Source of the DNA: Corynebacterium tuberculostearicum
GTDB taxonomy: Bacteria > Actinomycetota > Actinomycetes > Mycobacteriales > Mycobacteriaceae
Length of the DNA stretch: 64,000 bases
Assembly (NCBI RefSeq): GCF_016894265.1
Contig: NZ_CP069791.1
Span: 930,001 to 994,000 of the forward strand
Reading direction: 5' to 3'
This document shows, piece by piece, positions 27,267-37,704 of this stretch. Numbering within the stretch: the first letter of the stretch is position 1; the number at the start of each line of letters is the position of its first letter. The notes under the pieces are model-generated. The model ran no database searches, was not told the DNA's origin, and saw nothing but the letters and a program-made list of their open reading frames with translations. A program made the position numbers and the translations under genes.

Positions 27267-28961
27267 ATGACCGCTGTGGCGCCACGGGTCGACGATTACG
27301 TCGCCCCCACACGTCCAGAGCCAACCGGTAACGCGAAGACCGGTTCAAAGGCTTGGGTATTTCTAACCACCACCGACCACAAGCAGCTGGGCATCATGTA
27401 CTTGATCATGTCCTTCAGCTTCTTCTTCCTCGGTGGCTTTATGGCACTGTTGATCCGCGCGGAGCTGTTCACCCCGGGTCTCCAGTTCTTGTCCAATGAG
27501 CAGTTCAATCAGCTGTTCACCATGCACGGCACCGTGATGCTGCTGCTGTTTGCGACCCCAGTCGTGTGGGGCTTTGGTAACTACATCCTGCCGCTGCAGA
27601 TTGGTGCGCCGGACGTGGCCTTCCCGCGTCTGAACGCCTTCGGCTTCTGGGTTACCCTGCTGGGCGGCACCGTGATGCTGCTGGGCTTCGTTACCCCAGG
27701 TGGTGCGGCTGACTTCGGCTGGACCATGTACATGCCGCTGGCTGATGGTGTCCACACCCCGGGCATCGGCGCTGATATGTGGATCGTCGGCGTGGGCGCT
27801 ACCGGTGTCGGTACCATTGCCTCCGCTGTCAACATGATTACGACCATCCTGACCCTGCGCGCACCGGGCATGACGATGTTCCGTCTACCGGTCTTCAGCT
27901 GGGCTGTGTTTACCGCGTCCGCCATCGTGCTGATGATCTTCCCGCTGCTGACCGCTGCGGCACTGGGCGTTCTGTATGACCGCAAGCTGGGCGGCCACAT
28001 CTACGATTCCGCTAATGGTGGCGGCATCCTGTGGCAGCACCTGTTCTGGTTCTTTGGCCACCCTGAGGTTTACGTCCTCGCGCTGCCGTTCTTCGGCGTT
28101 GTGTCTGAGGTCGTTCCGGTCTTCTCCCGCAAGCCGGTCTTCGGCTACATCGGCCTGGTCTTCGCACTGCTGGCCATCGGCTCCCTGTCCATGGCTGTGT
28201 GGGCACACCACATGTTCGTCACCGGCGCTATCCTGCTGCCATTCTTCTCCTTCATGACGTTCCTGATTGCGGTTCCAACCGGCGTTAAGTTCTTCAACTG
28301 GGTCGGCACCATGTGGAAGGGCCACATCACTTGGGATACCCCGATGATCTTCGCCATGGGCTTCATGGCAACCTTCCTCTTCGGCGGCATGACCGGCGTT
28401 ATGCTGGCATCCCCGGCACTGGACTTCCACCTGGCTGAGTCCTACTTCTTGATTGCACACTTCCACTACACCCTGTTCGGTACGGTTGTGTTCTCCGCCT
28501 TCGCCGGCCTGTACTTCTGGTTCCCGAAGATGACCGGCCGCATGCTGGACGAACGTCTGGGCAAGATTCACTTCTGGCTGACCTTCATCGGCTTCCACGG
28601 CACCTTCCTGGTTCAGCACTGGGTCGGCAACATGGGTATGCCGCGTCGTTACGCTGACTACCTGGAGTCCGATGGCTTCACGGTCTTCAACCAGATTTCC
28701 ACCATCTTCTCCTTCGTCCTCGGCGCTTCCGTTATCCCGCTGGTGTGGAACGTATTCAAGTCCTGGCGCTACGGCGAGATCGTCACCGTGGACGACCCAT
28801 GGGGCTACGGCAACTCCCTCGAGTGGGCAACCTCCTGCCCGCCGCCGCGCCACAACTTCGTGTCGCTGCCGCGTATCCGCTCCGAGCGTCCGGCCTTCGA
28901 GCTGCACTACCCGCACATGGTTCAGCGCATGCGCGAAGAAGCACACGTGGGTAGCCACTAA
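27267..28961 (+). CDS. ctaD: Cytochrome c oxidase subunit I (aa3 type)
   Basis: The 564-residue heme-copper core of the terminal oxidase, with 12 membrane helices. Heme and CuB ligands are seen in '[20 protein letters not shown]', '[19 protein letters not shown]' (His and the cross-linked Tyr), 'WAHHMFVTG' and '[14 protein letters not shown]'. The ATG at 27267 has a perfect AGGAGG site 8 nt upstream. It stands alone here; the other oxidase genes are elsewhere. Confidence 0.97.
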   Translation: MTAVAPRVDDYVAPTRPEPTGNAKTGSKAWVFLTTTDHKQLGIMYLIMSFSFFFLGGFMALLIRAELFTPGLQFLSNEQFNQLFTMHGTVMLLLFATPVVWGFGNYILPLQIGAPDVAFPRLNAFGFWVTLLGGTVMLLGFVTPGGAADFGWTMYMPLADGVHTPGIGADMWIVGVGATGVGTIASAVNMITTILTLRAPGMTMFRLPVFSWAVFTASAIVLMIFPLLTAAALGVLYDRKLGGHIYDSANGGGILWQHLFWFFGHPEVYVLALPFFGVVSEVVPVFSRKPVFGYIGLVFALLAIGSLSMAVWAHHMFVTGAILLPFFSFMTFLIAVPTGVKFFNWVGTMWKGHITWDTPMIFAMGFMATFLFGGMTGVMLASPALDFHLAESYFLIAHFHYTLFGTVVFSAFAGLYFWFPKMTGRMLDERLGKIHFWLTFIGFHGTFLVQHWVGNMGMPRRYADYLESDGFTVFNQISTIFSFVLGASVIPLVWNVFKSWRYGEIVTVDDPWGYGNSLEWATSCPPPRHNFVSLPRIRSERPAFELHYPHMVQRMREEAHVGSH

Positions 28962-28993
28962 AGCGATATAACTCGCTAAAGCACTCCTGACTT

Positions 28994-29034
28994 AAGCCGC
29001 CTCCCAGCCCGCCAAGGGCCGTGGGAGGCGGCTT
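28994..29034 (+). terminator. Terminator after ctaD
   Basis: AAGCCGCCTCCCA pairs with TGGGAGGCGGCTT around a loop, a strong GC-rich stem ending in T residues. Confidence 0.85.
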
Positions 29035-29073
29035 TGGCGTATCTTATTTGCCCCACGTGCGATAATGGGCGGC

Positions 29074-30255
29074 GTGAGTACCCAAGCTGATACCTATGCC
29101 GTCATTACCACCACTGGGCCGGACAAACCTGGGGTCTCGGCTGCCTTCTTCCGCGTGTTGGCGTCTTATAGCGCCGCGCTTGTCGACGTCGAACAGGCCA
29201 TCTTTTCCGGCCGTATCACCCTCGCTGCCCATACCCGCATTCCCAGTGCGCGCGCCGAGCAGATTGCACAGGGGTTGCGCAATACCTTGAGCATCTACGG
29301 GCAGCAGGTATCCGTGGACGTGCGGGAGGAGGAATCTAGCGCGCGAGCTCGCTCTACGCATGCGGTGGTCCTCATGGGAACGGAAGTAACCGCCCACCAC
29401 GTAGAGGAGGTCGCCCGCGTATTGGCCAACTTCGATGCCAATATCGATCGCATCCGCGGGCTTTCCACCTCTCCACTGACCGGCCTAGAGCTTTTCTTGT
29501 CCCTCGATGGTTCCGCGGCACTGGTTCGCCAGGCGCTAGCAGAGTTGGCACAGCAGATTGGCATCGACATTGCCATCGAACCGGCGGGTCTGGGCCGGCG
29601 TTCCAAGCGCCTCGTCTGCTTCGACTGCGATAGCACCCTCATTCAAGGCGAGGTCATCGAGATGCTGGCCGCGCACGCCGGCAAGGAGGAAGAGGTTGCC
29701 GCAATCACGGCCCGGGCTATGCGCGGCGAATTGGACTTTGAGGAGTCCCTGCGTGAGCGCGTGGCCGTTTTGGCCGGCCTGGATGCTTCCATCATGGATG
29801 AGGTAGCCCGCGAGATTCAGCTGACCCCCGGTGCCCGCGAGACTATTGCCACGCTCAACCACATCGGTTATCGCACCGCTGTGGTCTCGGGCGGGTTCAT
29901 CCAAGTCCTGGAGGGCCTAGCCGCAGAAATGCACTTAGACTACGTCCGCGCCAATACCTTGGAAATCGCCGATGGCAAGCTCACCGGCCGCGTAACCGGC
30001 AAGGTGGTTGATCGCAAGGCCAAGGAGGGATTCCTGCGGGAGTTCGCCGCAGATTCCGGGGTAGGCATGCGCCAGACGGTCGCCGTGGGCGATGGTGCCA
30101 ATGACATCGATATGATTACCGCCGCGGGGCTGGGCATCGCCTTTAACGCTAAGCCGGCGCTGCAAGAGGTGGCGGATACCTCGGTAAATCACCGGCGGTT
30201 GGATGAGGTACTACAGATTTTGGGAATTCCGGCCGAGGAGGTTGTTCGTGGATAA
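29074..30255 (+). CDS. serB: Phosphoserine phosphatase (ACT-HAD fusion)
   Basis: Last step of serine synthesis. The 393-residue protein has two ACT-like N-terminal segments (about 5-80 and 95-165) followed by a HAD domain with the nucleophile motif 'VCFDCDSTLIQGEV', 'VSGGFIQVLEGLA' and 'VAVGDGANDIDMITAAGLG'. I chose GTG 29074 because GATAAT ends exactly 7 nt before it, the pattern of a leaderless message; the ATG at 29065 lies inside that box. It overlaps the pth2-like gene by 8 nt. Confidence 0.94.
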   Translation: MSTQADTYAVITTTGPDKPGVSAAFFRVLASYSAALVDVEQAIFSGRITLAAHTRIPSARAEQIAQGLRNTLSIYGQQVSVDVREEESSARARSTHAVVLMGTEVTAHHVEEVARVLANFDANIDRIRGLSTSPLTGLELFLSLDGSAALVRQALAELAQQIGIDIAIEPAGLGRRSKRLVCFDCDSTLIQGEVIEMLAAHAGKEEEVAAITARAMRGELDFEESLRERVAVLAGLDASIMDEVAREIQLTPGARETIATLNHIGYRTAVVSGGFIQVLEGLAAEMHLDYVRANTLEIADGKLTGRVTGKVVDRKAKEGFLREFAADSGVGMRQTVAVGDGANDIDMITAAGLGIAFNAKPALQEVADTSVNHRRLDEVLQILGIPAEEVVRG

Positions 30256-30979
30256 GTTTGAAGTAGCCCACCAGCGTTTGGTGGAGGCATGTGATTCGCG
30301 TTCGTGGCGCGATGACCCAGAAAACCCCGACGAGCCCGCCACCATCCAAGCGATGCAGATTGTGCTTAACCTGCCAAAGCAGGAGCCGCCGGCGCGCACG
30401 GAGGTGCTGGAGGCGGCCGCCAGCGCCGTTGTGGCCGTGTGCTTGGACGAGCGCGCGGGGGAGGACGGGGCCTTCGCCCACGCCCTGGGCCAGTGGTATG
30501 GCCACCGCATCCGCAAAATCGCCCGCCGGGCGCGCAATAAGGCCTGGCGCGATGTGCAGAGCCTGCCGGGCGTGACTGTGGCGGACCGTGCCCGGGCCTT
30601 CGCGCCTTCGGCCGTGGGGGAGGTGGATCCGCTCATCGGCAAGCTGCAGATCGGTCACACTGACCTTGCCTATGATGAGCCGGGAGCCCCGCTTGGCGAC
30701 GCCCCCGTCATCTACGTCGACCGCAGTCTCGATATGTCTGCCGGCAAGGCCGCAGCGCAGGTGGGCCACGGTTCGATGATGCTCGCCGCGGCGATGTCGG
30801 TGGAGGAGGCTTGTGCCTGGGCCGACACGGGTTTTGAGCTTTCGGTGCGCGAGGTGCCCGGCGAAGATTTTCGCACGGCCTGCGCGCAGGACGGCGCCGT
30901 GGTGATCGTGGACGCCGGGTTTACGGAGATTGCTCCGGACTCGGCTACCGTGTGCGCCCTGCGGCGACCAATCGCTTAA
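30248..30979 (+). CDS. Pth2-like peptidyl-tRNA hydrolase domain protein
   Basis: A 243-residue protein. The C-terminal half has 'VIYVDRSLDMSAGKAAAQVGHGSMML' and 'VVIVDAGFTEIAPDSATVCAL', which match the Pth2 fold with its conserved Lys/Gln/His. The N-terminal half is a helical extension not found in archaeal Pth2. The start is GTG 30248 inside the end of serB, so translation is probably coupled. Its last 35 bp overlap, antisense, the end of the dinG-like gene. Confidence 0.75.
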   Translation: MDKFEVAHQRLVEACDSRSWRDDPENPDEPATIQAMQIVLNLPKQEPPARTEVLEAAASAVVAVCLDERAGEDGAFAHALGQWYGHRIRKIARRARNKAWRDVQSLPGVTVADRARAFAPSAVGEVDPLIGKLQIGHTDLAYDEPGAPLGDAPVIYVDRSLDMSAGKAAAQVGHGSMMLAAAMSVEEACAWADTGFELSVREVPGEDFRTACAQDGAVVIVDAGFTEIAPDSATVCALRRPIA

Positions 30980-32924
30980 GCGCGCCGCGCACCGTATCCG
31001 CGTCGGTGGTCTGCCAAAAGCTTGGCATGGAGGCCTTGAGGAAGCTGCCGTAGCGCTTATATTCTAAGCGGTTATCGAGCACGGCCACCACGCCGCGGTC
31101 GGTTACGTGGCGCAGCAGGCGGCCTGCGCCCTGTGCCATGAGCAAGGCGGCGTGGTTGGCGGAGACCTCCATAAACCCGGAGCGGCCCGCAGCATCGGCC
31201 GCCTGGGCGCGCGCCTGCATCAGGGGATCATCCGGCCGAGGAAACGGAATGCGGTCGATGATGACCAGCGAACAGGCCGGCCCCGGCACGTCCACGCCTT
31301 GCCACAGGGTAAGCGTGCCGAAGAGGCAGGAGTTTTCCTTTTGGGAGAATTTCTCTACCAGTGCGCCGATGGAATCCTCGCCTTGTACGAAGAGGTCAAA
31401 GGGGATGCGCGGCTTGAGGGCGGTGGCCGCCTCATCCGCGGCGCGGCGGGAGGAGAACAGACCAAGCGTGCGCCCGCCGGCGGCCATAATGAGCTCGTAG
31501 ATCTCATCGATGGTTTCTTTGGGCAGGCCATCGCGGCCCGGCGCGGGCAGGTGCTTGGCGGTATACAGGATGCCGGATTTGGCTGGGTCGAAGGGCGTGC
31601 CCGCATCCAAGGTGTCGTAGGTGCCGCTCGGCATGCCCCACTGCGCGGCCATGGCATCGAAGCGGCCGCCGAGGGCGAGGGTGGCCGAGGTCAGCACCAC
31701 CGTCTGCTCCCCAAAGAGGTTCTCGCGTAGCATGTGGGCGATGGAGAGGGGCGCCACGGCGAGGGTCTCGGCGTCGCTGCGCGGATCGCGCTCGAGCCAG
31801 ACGACGTCGTCTTGCTTGGCCGGGTCATCGGTGGCGAAAACCTCCAGCATGCGCGCCACGGCCTGCGCGAGGTCGGAGAGGTGGTTGCTCAAGTTTTGGC
31901 GCTCGGCGTTTTTCTCTGGGTCGTCGGTCGCTTCGCCTTCTGGTGCGCGAGAAATGAGGGACTTAACGCGCAGGAATTCGTCGGCAAGCGCGCGCAGGTG
32001 GCCCTGGGAAGTTTCATCCAAGTCGGTCCAACGGCCGGGCTCTTGGATTTTCATCAGGTCATCAAATTCCTCGGCCAAGTCCGAGAGGCTACCGGCATTG
32101 CCCAGCGACTTCGCGCGGTTGGCGGCCATCTTGATGGCGCGGGTAGTAATCTCCGCGGTGGATACAGAGGTGATGCGGCCGTCGAGCTCATGAGCCTCAT
32201 CGATAATGGCGACGTTGTGCTCCGGCAAGATATTTGCCTCAGAAACCGCGTCGATGGCGAGCATGGCGTGGTTGGTGACCACGATGTCGACGTCGGCAGC
32301 CGCCCTGCGAGCCTCTTCCGCAAAGCAATCCGGCCCGTGCGGGCAGCGCGACGCGCCCAAGCACTCGTTGGAGGTGACCGATACCGCCCGCCATACCAAG
32401 TCCGGTACGCCAGGCTCTAGGTCATCGCGGTCACCGGTGTCGGTTTCCTGCGCCCACTCGTGGATGCGGCGCACGGCTTTGCCGCGGTGGGAGATCTCGG
32501 ATTCGTCGATAAGAGCTTCCGGGTCATCCGGGGTAGCCGCAATCTTATTCATGCACAGGTAGTTATTGCGGCCCTTCATGATGGCGAAGGTGGGCGTACG
32601 CTCCATCACAGGGGCGAGGGCCTTAGTAAGCCGCGGCAGATCGCGCTCCACCAGCTGGCGCTGCAAGGCTAGGGTCGCGGTGGAGACGATGACGGTGGAC
32701 CCCGAGTTCATCGCATGCCGGATAGCCGGGACCAAGTAGGCCAGGGATTTACCGGTACCGGTACCGGCCTGCACAGCTAGGTGGCGCTCCTTTTCGAGCG
32801 CGGCCGAGACGGCCGTGGCCATGCGCACCTGGCCTTCGCGCCGGCTGCCGCCCAGCGCATCAACGGCCTTTCCCAGCAGCGTTTCCGTGTCGAGGTTTAG
32901 GGGCTCATCTGCGTGCTCACTCAC
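30945..32924 (-). CDS. dinG: DinG/XPD-family ATP-dependent DNA helicase
   Basis: A 659-residue superfamily 2 helicase with an iron-sulfur domain. Walker A is 'VQAGTGTGKSLAYLVPA', the DEAH box is 'VAIIDEAHELDG', and four cysteines ('NYLCMNK', 'NECLGASRCPHGPDC') form the 4Fe-4S site. Motif VI is 'AQGAGRLLRHVTDRGVVAVLDNR'. It probably unwinds DNA at R-loops or recombination intermediates. Its 3' end overlaps the convergent pth2-like gene. Confidence 0.92.
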   Translation of the reverse strand: MSEHADEPLNLDTETLLGKAVDALGGSRREGQVRMATAVSAALEKERHLAVQAGTGTGKSLAYLVPAIRHAMNSGSTVIVSTATLALQRQLVERDLPRLTKALAPVMERTPTFAIMKGRNNYLCMNKIAATPDDPEALIDESEISHRGKAVRRIHEWAQETDTGDRDDLEPGVPDLVWRAVSVTSNECLGASRCPHGPDCFAEEARRAAADVDIVVTNHAMLAIDAVSEANILPEHNVAIIDEAHELDGRITSVSTAEITTRAIKMAANRAKSLGNAGSLSDLAEEFDDLMKIQEPGRWTDLDETSQGHLRALADEFLRVKSLISRAPEGEATDDPEKNAERQNLSNHLSDLAQAVARMLEVFATDDPAKQDDVVWLERDPRSDAETLAVAPLSIAHMLRENLFGEQTVVLTSATLALGGRFDAMAAQWGMPSGTYDTLDAGTPFDPAKSGILYTAKHLPAPGRDGLPKETIDEIYELIMAAGGRTLGLFSSRRAADEAATALKPRIPFDLFVQGEDSIGALVEKFSQKENSCLFGTLTLWQGVDVPGPACSLVIIDRIPFPRPDDPLMQARAQAADAAGRSGFMEVSANHAALLMAQGAGRLLRHVTDRGVVAVLDNRLEYKRYGSFLKASMPSFWQTTDADTVRGALKRLVAAGRTR

Positions 32925-32942
32925 CCCACACAGTCTAGCGAC

Positions 32943-34271
32943 CTACTTTTTAAAGCCCACCATCCGCGTGGGCACGGCCGCTTCATCGCGGGAGAGCGCC
33001 AGGCCTTCCCATGGCAGGGTCTTGCGGGCCTGATCCAAATACTCGCGCGAGGCATGCAGATCAGGCAGCCCGTCGACGATGTGGCCATCGCGCATGAGGG
33101 GAATGGTCATCTCGCGGGTATCGAGCTGGCCGGTATCCGGCGCTGGTGCCTCAAAGGGATAGACGATTTCCTCTACGGCGACGCCGGAGGAGCGGTAGGT
33201 GCGCAGCGCCCGCTTGGCACCGCCGACGGATTGCTTGGAGGAAGAGCGCTTCGCCACTGGGATGCCGTCTACCTCTACGACCTTGTAGACCATGCCCGCG
33301 GTGGGCGCACCGGAGCCGGTTACTACGGACGTGCCGACGCCGTAGACGTCTACCGGATCGCCGCGCAGGCCGGCGATGGCGAACTCGTCAAGGTCGGAAG
33401 ATACCACGATATTGGTGTTGTGATTGCCCAAATCATCCAGCTGCTTGCGCACGCGGCGGGTAACCGCACCCAGGTCACCGGAATCGATGCGAACGCCGCC
33501 GAGCTTCGGTCCACCTACCTTCACTGCGGTCTCGACGCCCTTGGTGATGTCATAGGTATCGACCAAAAGCGTGGTGTCTACGCCAAGGGTGTCGATCTGG
33601 GAGCGGAAGGCGGCCTCTTCATTCGGGGTACCATCCGGGTTGGTATGCGCCAAGGTCCAGGAGTGGGCGGCAGTGCCGGAGACCGGAATGCCGTAGCGGT
33701 AGCCCGCCTCCAAGTTGGAGGTGGCATTGAAGCCGGCCAGGTAGGCCGCGCGGGCGGAGGTTACCGCCGCATACTCGTGGGTGCGGCGCGAGCCCATCTC
33801 GATAATGGGGCGGCCGTCGGCCGCCGTGACCATGCGGGAGGCGGCCGAAGCCACCGCGGAATCGGCGTTCATGATGGACAAGATGACGGTCTCAAGAACC
33901 AAGCATTCCCCAAAGGTGCCGCGCACCGTCAGGATGGGGGAGTTGGGGAAATAAAGCTCGCCCTCGCGGTAACCGTCAATCTGCCCGGAAAAGCGGTAGT
34001 GGCGCAGGTACTCCTTAGTCTGCTCATCCAGGAAGTCCATCTCCGCTAACTGATTGGCCGAGAAGCGGAAATCCTCCACTGCGCGCAGGACGCGTTCGGT
34101 GCCGGCAACTACGCCATAGCGGCGCTCATTGGGCAGGCGGCGGCTGAATACCTCGCAGGTGACCTGGCGGTTTGCCGAGCCATCGCGCAGCGCGGCCTGG
34201 AGCATCGTTAGCTCATATTTATCCGTGAGCAGTGCAGTAGAGCGATCATTAGGGATAGCTTTGTCATTCAC
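32943..34271 (-). CDS. pncB: Nicotinate phosphoribosyltransferase
   Basis: Converts nicotinate and PRPP to nicotinate mononucleotide for NAD salvage. The 442-residue product has 'LLTDKYELTMLQAAL' at its N-terminus, 'EMGSRRTHEYAAVTSARAAYLAGFNATSN', and 'GGVRIDSGDLGAVTRRVR' with the PRPP-binding residues. I chose GTG 34271 because TATTAT lies 7 nt before it, indicating a leaderless transcript; the frame from ATG 34289 would run through that -10 box. Confidence 0.93.
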   Translation of the reverse strand: MNDKAIPNDRSTALLTDKYELTMLQAALRDGSANRQVTCEVFSRRLPNERRYGVVAGTERVLRAVEDFRFSANQLAEMDFLDEQTKEYLRHYRFSGQIDGYREGELYFPNSPILTVRGTFGECLVLETVILSIMNADSAVASAASRMVTAADGRPIIEMGSRRTHEYAAVTSARAAYLAGFNATSNLEAGYRYGIPVSGTAAHSWTLAHTNPDGTPNEEAAFRSQIDTLGVDTTLLVDTYDITKGVETAVKVGGPKLGGVRIDSGDLGAVTRRVRKQLDDLGNHNTNIVVSSDLDEFAIAGLRGDPVDVYGVGTSVVTGSGAPTAGMVYKVVEVDGIPVAKRSSSKQSVGGAKRALRTYRSSGVAVEEIVYPFEAPAPDTGQLDTREMTIPLMRDGHIVDGLPDLHASREYLDQARKTLPWEGLALSRDEAAVPTRMVGFKK

Positions 34272-34393
34272 GGGAGTGATAATACCCACTGACTAGGTGG
34301 TTTTCAGGGGTTTAGATTCTTTGGCGCCGGAATGTGCGAAGCCAGATTGCGCGGGCCCACAATAGATTCTCAAATATGGTTAGGCTAGAGGGC

Positions 34394-34720
34394 ATGAAGG
34401 CGCAATTTCCTGTAGTCCGGATGAGCTCTCCGATGGCTACGCCCGAATTGGATGAAGAACTCGACGTAGACGTAGCCACGAGCGAGAACCTGCCGTGGAT
34501 GTGCATCGTGTGGGATGACCCCGTCAACTTGATGAGCTACGTGTCCTATGTATTCCAAACAGTGTTGGGCTATGACAAGAAGCGGGCCAATGAACTCATG
34601 ATGCAGGTCCACACCGAGGGTAAAGCCGCCGTGTCCAGCGGCGAGCGCGACAAGATTGAAGCGGACGTGAAAAAGCTCCAGATCGCCGGTCTGTGGGCAA
34701 CGATGCAGCAGGCAGGTTAA
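34394..34720 (+). CDS. clpS: ClpS adaptor of the ClpCP/ClpAP protease
   Basis: A 108-residue adaptor that delivers N-degron substrates to the Clp protease. The core motif is '[23 protein letters not shown]', followed by '[24 protein letters not shown]'. TAGGCT ends 7 nt before the ATG at 34394, so the message is probably leaderless. It begins a run of same-strand genes reaching rdgB. Confidence 0.93.
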   Translation: MKAQFPVVRMSSPMATPELDEELDVDVATSENLPWMCIVWDDPVNLMSYVSYVFQTVLGYDKKRANELMMQVHTEGKAAVSSGERDKIEADVKKLQIAGLWATMQQAG

Positions 34721-34724
34721 ATAG

Positions 34725-35261
34725 ATGCAACCGTGGAAGAAAAAGAAGTCCCTCATGCGCGCGCCGAAGATCACGGCCGTATTTGAGCCGATGGAGCGCG
34801 AGGTCCTGGGCGATCTCACCGCCACCGTCTCTGAGGCGATCATTAAGCGCGCCCAGTCCGCGCCCAAGGACGAGCTGGCGGAAATGCTGGACATGCCCAC
34901 CGGCCACACCGAGGCCCCGGACGATCCCTCGCTGGCGCGCCTCTTCCCGGACTTTGAAATGCCCGCCGATGAGGAATATGAAGGCGATGCGTCGTTGCTG
35001 CGTTCCCTGCATGAAAACGACATTGCGCGCGCCAAGCTGGAAAACCTGCAGGTGATTGGCTCTGCCCTCGGACCTACCGGTGGGGTAGAGGTCACCATCA
35101 ACGAACAAGAGGCCCAGGCCTTCGTCGCTGGCCTCAACGACCTCCGCCTCTTTGTCGCGGCGGGCGATGTGGCCGATGACAACCTGATGTCTGACCGCGA
35201 TAGCCTCGTGGAGTGGCTGGCTTTTTGCCAGGATTCGCTGCTGCAGGTGTTGATGGACTAA
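34725..35261 (+). CDS. DUF2017 family protein
   Basis: A 178-residue actinobacterial protein of unknown function, usually found directly after clpS as here. It has a lysine-rich start (MQPWKKKKSL) and a mainly helical, acidic body, with no catalytic motif seen. The constant pairing suggests a role near Clp proteolysis. The stop overlaps the next ATG as TAATG. Confidence 0.85.
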   Translation: MQPWKKKKSLMRAPKITAVFEPMEREVLGDLTATVSEAIIKRAQSAPKDELAEMLDMPTGHTEAPDDPSLARLFPDFEMPADEEYEGDASLLRSLHENDIARAKLENLQVIGSALGPTGGVEVTINEQEAQAFVAGLNDLRLFVAAGDVADDNLMSDRDSLVEWLAFCQDSLLQVLMD

Positions 35262-36187
35262 TGCCGGACGGCATGAGCATCGGGCACTATAGCGGCACCG
35301 ATACCGGAGTCACAGTGCTCTACTGCGGGCCGGGCGGAGCGCTCGGCAGCGTCGATGTGCGCGGCGGCGGCCCAGGCACCCGCGAAACGGACCTTTTACA
35401 GCCGCACAATACGGTCGAGCGCGTCCACGCCGTGGTGTTAGCAGGCGGCTCCGCCTTTGGCTTGGCCGCTGCCGACGGCGTGATGAATGAGCTGGCAGAG
35501 CAAGGGATCGGCTTTCCCGTCTTCGGGGAGGACAAGCCTGGGCCGCGCGTGCCTATCGTTCCCGGCGCCGTGATTTTTGATCTGCTGGTCGGGCCTTCCC
35601 GTCCCGGTCCGGAGGAAGGCGCAGCCGCGCTGCGAGCCGCATTCACGGGCAGCGACGAATCCATGGGGTCGGTGGGAGCCGGCGTGGGTGCTACTGCTGG
35701 CAAACTGCGCGGCGGCTTCGGGCTGGCCACGCGCCGGGTGGGTGACTACGAGGTCAGCGCCGCGATGGTTGCCAACCCCGTGGGCGAGGTCATCGAGCCG
35801 CAGTCCGGCCGGCTGTACGGCGCGCCGGGGCGCACCCCGGTCAATGCTGCCGCCTACCGCGCCTTGCCGCACCCAGCGGAGTCCAAGCTCAATACCACCA
35901 TTGGCGCCGTGCTTACCGACGCCCCCGTTACCACCGCCCAAGCCCAGCGCCTGGCCATGACTGCCCACGACGGCATCGCCCGCGCTGTACGCCCTGCGCA
36001 TTCGCCGCTGGATGGGGACACGATTTTCGCCTTGTCCACTGCCGAGCGCCCGGCCGAACTGAGCACGCAGGTGATAACCCAGCTGTGCGCCGCGGCCGCC
36101 GACGCCGTGGAAGAAGCCATCGTCAACGCGGTCACCGCCGCCGACCCCGGCCTAGGCTTGAGCGCGTACCGCGATCTGCTGGACTAA
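35261..36187 (+). CDS. P1-family (DmpA-like) peptidase
   Basis: A 308-residue N-terminal-nucleophile hydrolase of the S58/DmpA group. It has 'VLAGGSAFGLAAADGVMNEL', 'MGSVGAGVGATAGKLRGGFG' and the self-cleavage region 'ESKLNTTIGAVLTDAPVTTAQ', where the chain is expected to be cut just before a Thr or Ser. These enzymes release N-terminal residues from peptides or beta-amino acids. I used ATG 35261, which overlaps the DUF2017 stop. Confidence 0.87.
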   Translation: MPDGMSIGHYSGTDTGVTVLYCGPGGALGSVDVRGGGPGTRETDLLQPHNTVERVHAVVLAGGSAFGLAAADGVMNELAEQGIGFPVFGEDKPGPRVPIVPGAVIFDLLVGPSRPGPEEGAAALRAAFTGSDESMGSVGAGVGATAGKLRGGFGLATRRVGDYEVSAAMVANPVGEVIEPQSGRLYGAPGRTPVNAAAYRALPHPAESKLNTTIGAVLTDAPVTTAQAQRLAMTAHDGIARAVRPAHSPLDGDTIFALSTAERPAELSTQVITQLCAAAADAVEEAIVNAVTAADPGLGLSAYRDLLD

Positions 36188-36200
36188 GATAAGGCGCATT

Positions 36201-36854
36201 ATGACTTTAGGTGGAACATCTAACTACCAGCCGGCGCCCACGGGCCAGGTCAATCGCGGCGATTCCAAGAACTACACCCGCAGTGGCCGCATCACCACCG
36301 GCTTTTCTATAGCCATTGGCTTTCTCGTGGTGGAGTGGGCGGTCCACATCATCAACGCTTTCCTGTTTGGTGGCCAGCTTTCTAACTACGGCATTCGCCC
36401 GCTGGATTTCAATGGCATCTGGGGCATTGTCACCGCCCCGCTGCTCCACGCCAACTTTGAGCACTTGATGTCTAACTCGGTGCCCGGCGCCATCTTCTGC
36501 TTCCTCATCGGTCTGTCCGGCCGCAAGGCCTGGTGGGAGGTCACGCTGATCACCACGCTGGTCGCGGGTCTTGGAACCTGGTTTATCGGCGGCCCCGGTA
36601 CCTCCCATATCGGTGCTTCCAGCTTGGTCTATGGCTGGCTGGCATATCTGATTGTGCGCGGAATTTTTAACCGCTCGCTCATCCAGACCATCTTGGGCAT
36701 CGTGCTCGGCTTCGCCTACTCCGGCTTGGTATGGGGCGTGTTGCCCGTCTACGAGGGCGTGAGCTGGCAGGGCCACCTCTTCGGTGCCATCGGCGGAATC
36801 CTCGCCGGTATGACCATTACCTCGGACGACCCGGTTAAGGCAGTGAAGCGCTAA
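36201..36854 (+). CDS. Rhomboid-family intramembrane serine protease
   Basis: A 217-residue protein with six membrane helices. The catalytic Ser is in '[11 protein letters not shown]' and the His in '[16 protein letters not shown]'; the N-terminal loop '[17 protein letters not shown]' is also typical. It cuts membrane proteins within or near the bilayer; its substrate is unknown. It overlaps murI by one base and keeps the actinobacterial order rhomboid-murI. Confidence 0.9.
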   Translation: MTLGGTSNYQPAPTGQVNRGDSKNYTRSGRITTGFSIAIGFLVVEWAVHIINAFLFGGQLSNYGIRPLDFNGIWGIVTAPLLHANFEHLMSNSVPGAIFCFLIGLSGRKAWWEVTLITTLVAGLGTWFIGGPGTSHIGASSLVYGWLAYLIVRGIFNRSLIQTILGIVLGFAYSGLVWGVLPVYEGVSWQGHLFGAIGGILAGMTITSDDPVKAVKR

Positions 36855-37633
36855 TGCCAACTGCGACCTCTCCCATCGGCATCTTTGATTCCGGCGTGGG
36901 CGGGCTCACCGTGGCCCGCGCGGTGATGGAACAGCTGCCGCACGAATCCGTCATCTATACCGGCGATACCGCCCACAGCCCTTATGGCCCGCGGCCCATC
37001 TCTGAAGTCCGCGCCTTTTCTCAAGACGTGGCCGATCGGCTGGTGGAACGCGGCTGCAAGATGCTGGTCATCGCGTGCAATACCGCCACCGCCGCCTTCT
37101 TGCACGATGCGCGCGAGCGCTACGATATCCCCATCGTGGAGGTCATCCGGCCCGCGGTGCGCCGTGCCATGTCCACCACGCGCAACGGAAAAATCGGTGT
37201 CATCGGCACCGAAGGCACCATCAAATCTGGCGCCTATCAGGATCTCTTTGCGCTCAACCCCAAGGTGCAGGCCTTTGCCACCGCCTGCCCGGACTTTGTT
37301 CCCTTTGTCGAGCGCGGCATTACCGCCGGCCGCCAGATTCTCGGCGTCGCAGAGGGCTACCTGGCCCCGCTGCAAGCGCAAGGGGTAGACACGCTGGTGT
37401 TGGGCTGCACGCATTATCCGCTGTTGACCGGCATTATCCAGCTGGCGATGGGCGATAATGTTTCGCTGGTGACCTCCTCAGAGGAGACCACCAAGGATGT
37501 GATGCGGATTCTCACGGAAACGGATATGTTGGCCCCCGCAGATAATCAGCCGGTCCACACTTTTGAATCTACCGGCGACCCAGAGGCCTTTGCCCGCCTT
37601 GCCACGCGCTTTCTCGGCCCCCAGATTGCATAA
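36854..37633 (+). CDS. murI: Glutamate racemase
   Basis: Makes D-glutamate for peptidoglycan. The 259-residue protein has '[15 protein letters not shown]', '[13 protein letters not shown]', and the two catalytic cysteines in '[10 protein letters not shown]' and 'LGCTHYPLL'. It starts within the rhomboid gene stop and is followed by the metallo-hydrolase gene. Confidence 0.96.
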   Translation: MPTATSPIGIFDSGVGGLTVARAVMEQLPHESVIYTGDTAHSPYGPRPISEVRAFSQDVADRLVERGCKMLVIACNTATAAFLHDARERYDIPIVEVIRPAVRRAMSTTRNGKIGVIGTEGTIKSGAYQDLFALNPKVQAFATACPDFVPFVERGITAGRQILGVAEGYLAPLQAQGVDTLVLGCTHYPLLTGIIQLAMGDNVSLVTSSEETTKDVMRILTETDMLAPADNQPVHTFESTGDPEAFARLATRFLGPQIA

Positions 37634-37704
37634 GGAAGTGCAATTTCTCCCCCGTTTGCACGTTGAGTACGCATGCGGGGTGATTTCATGGAACTATTGA
37701 GCCC

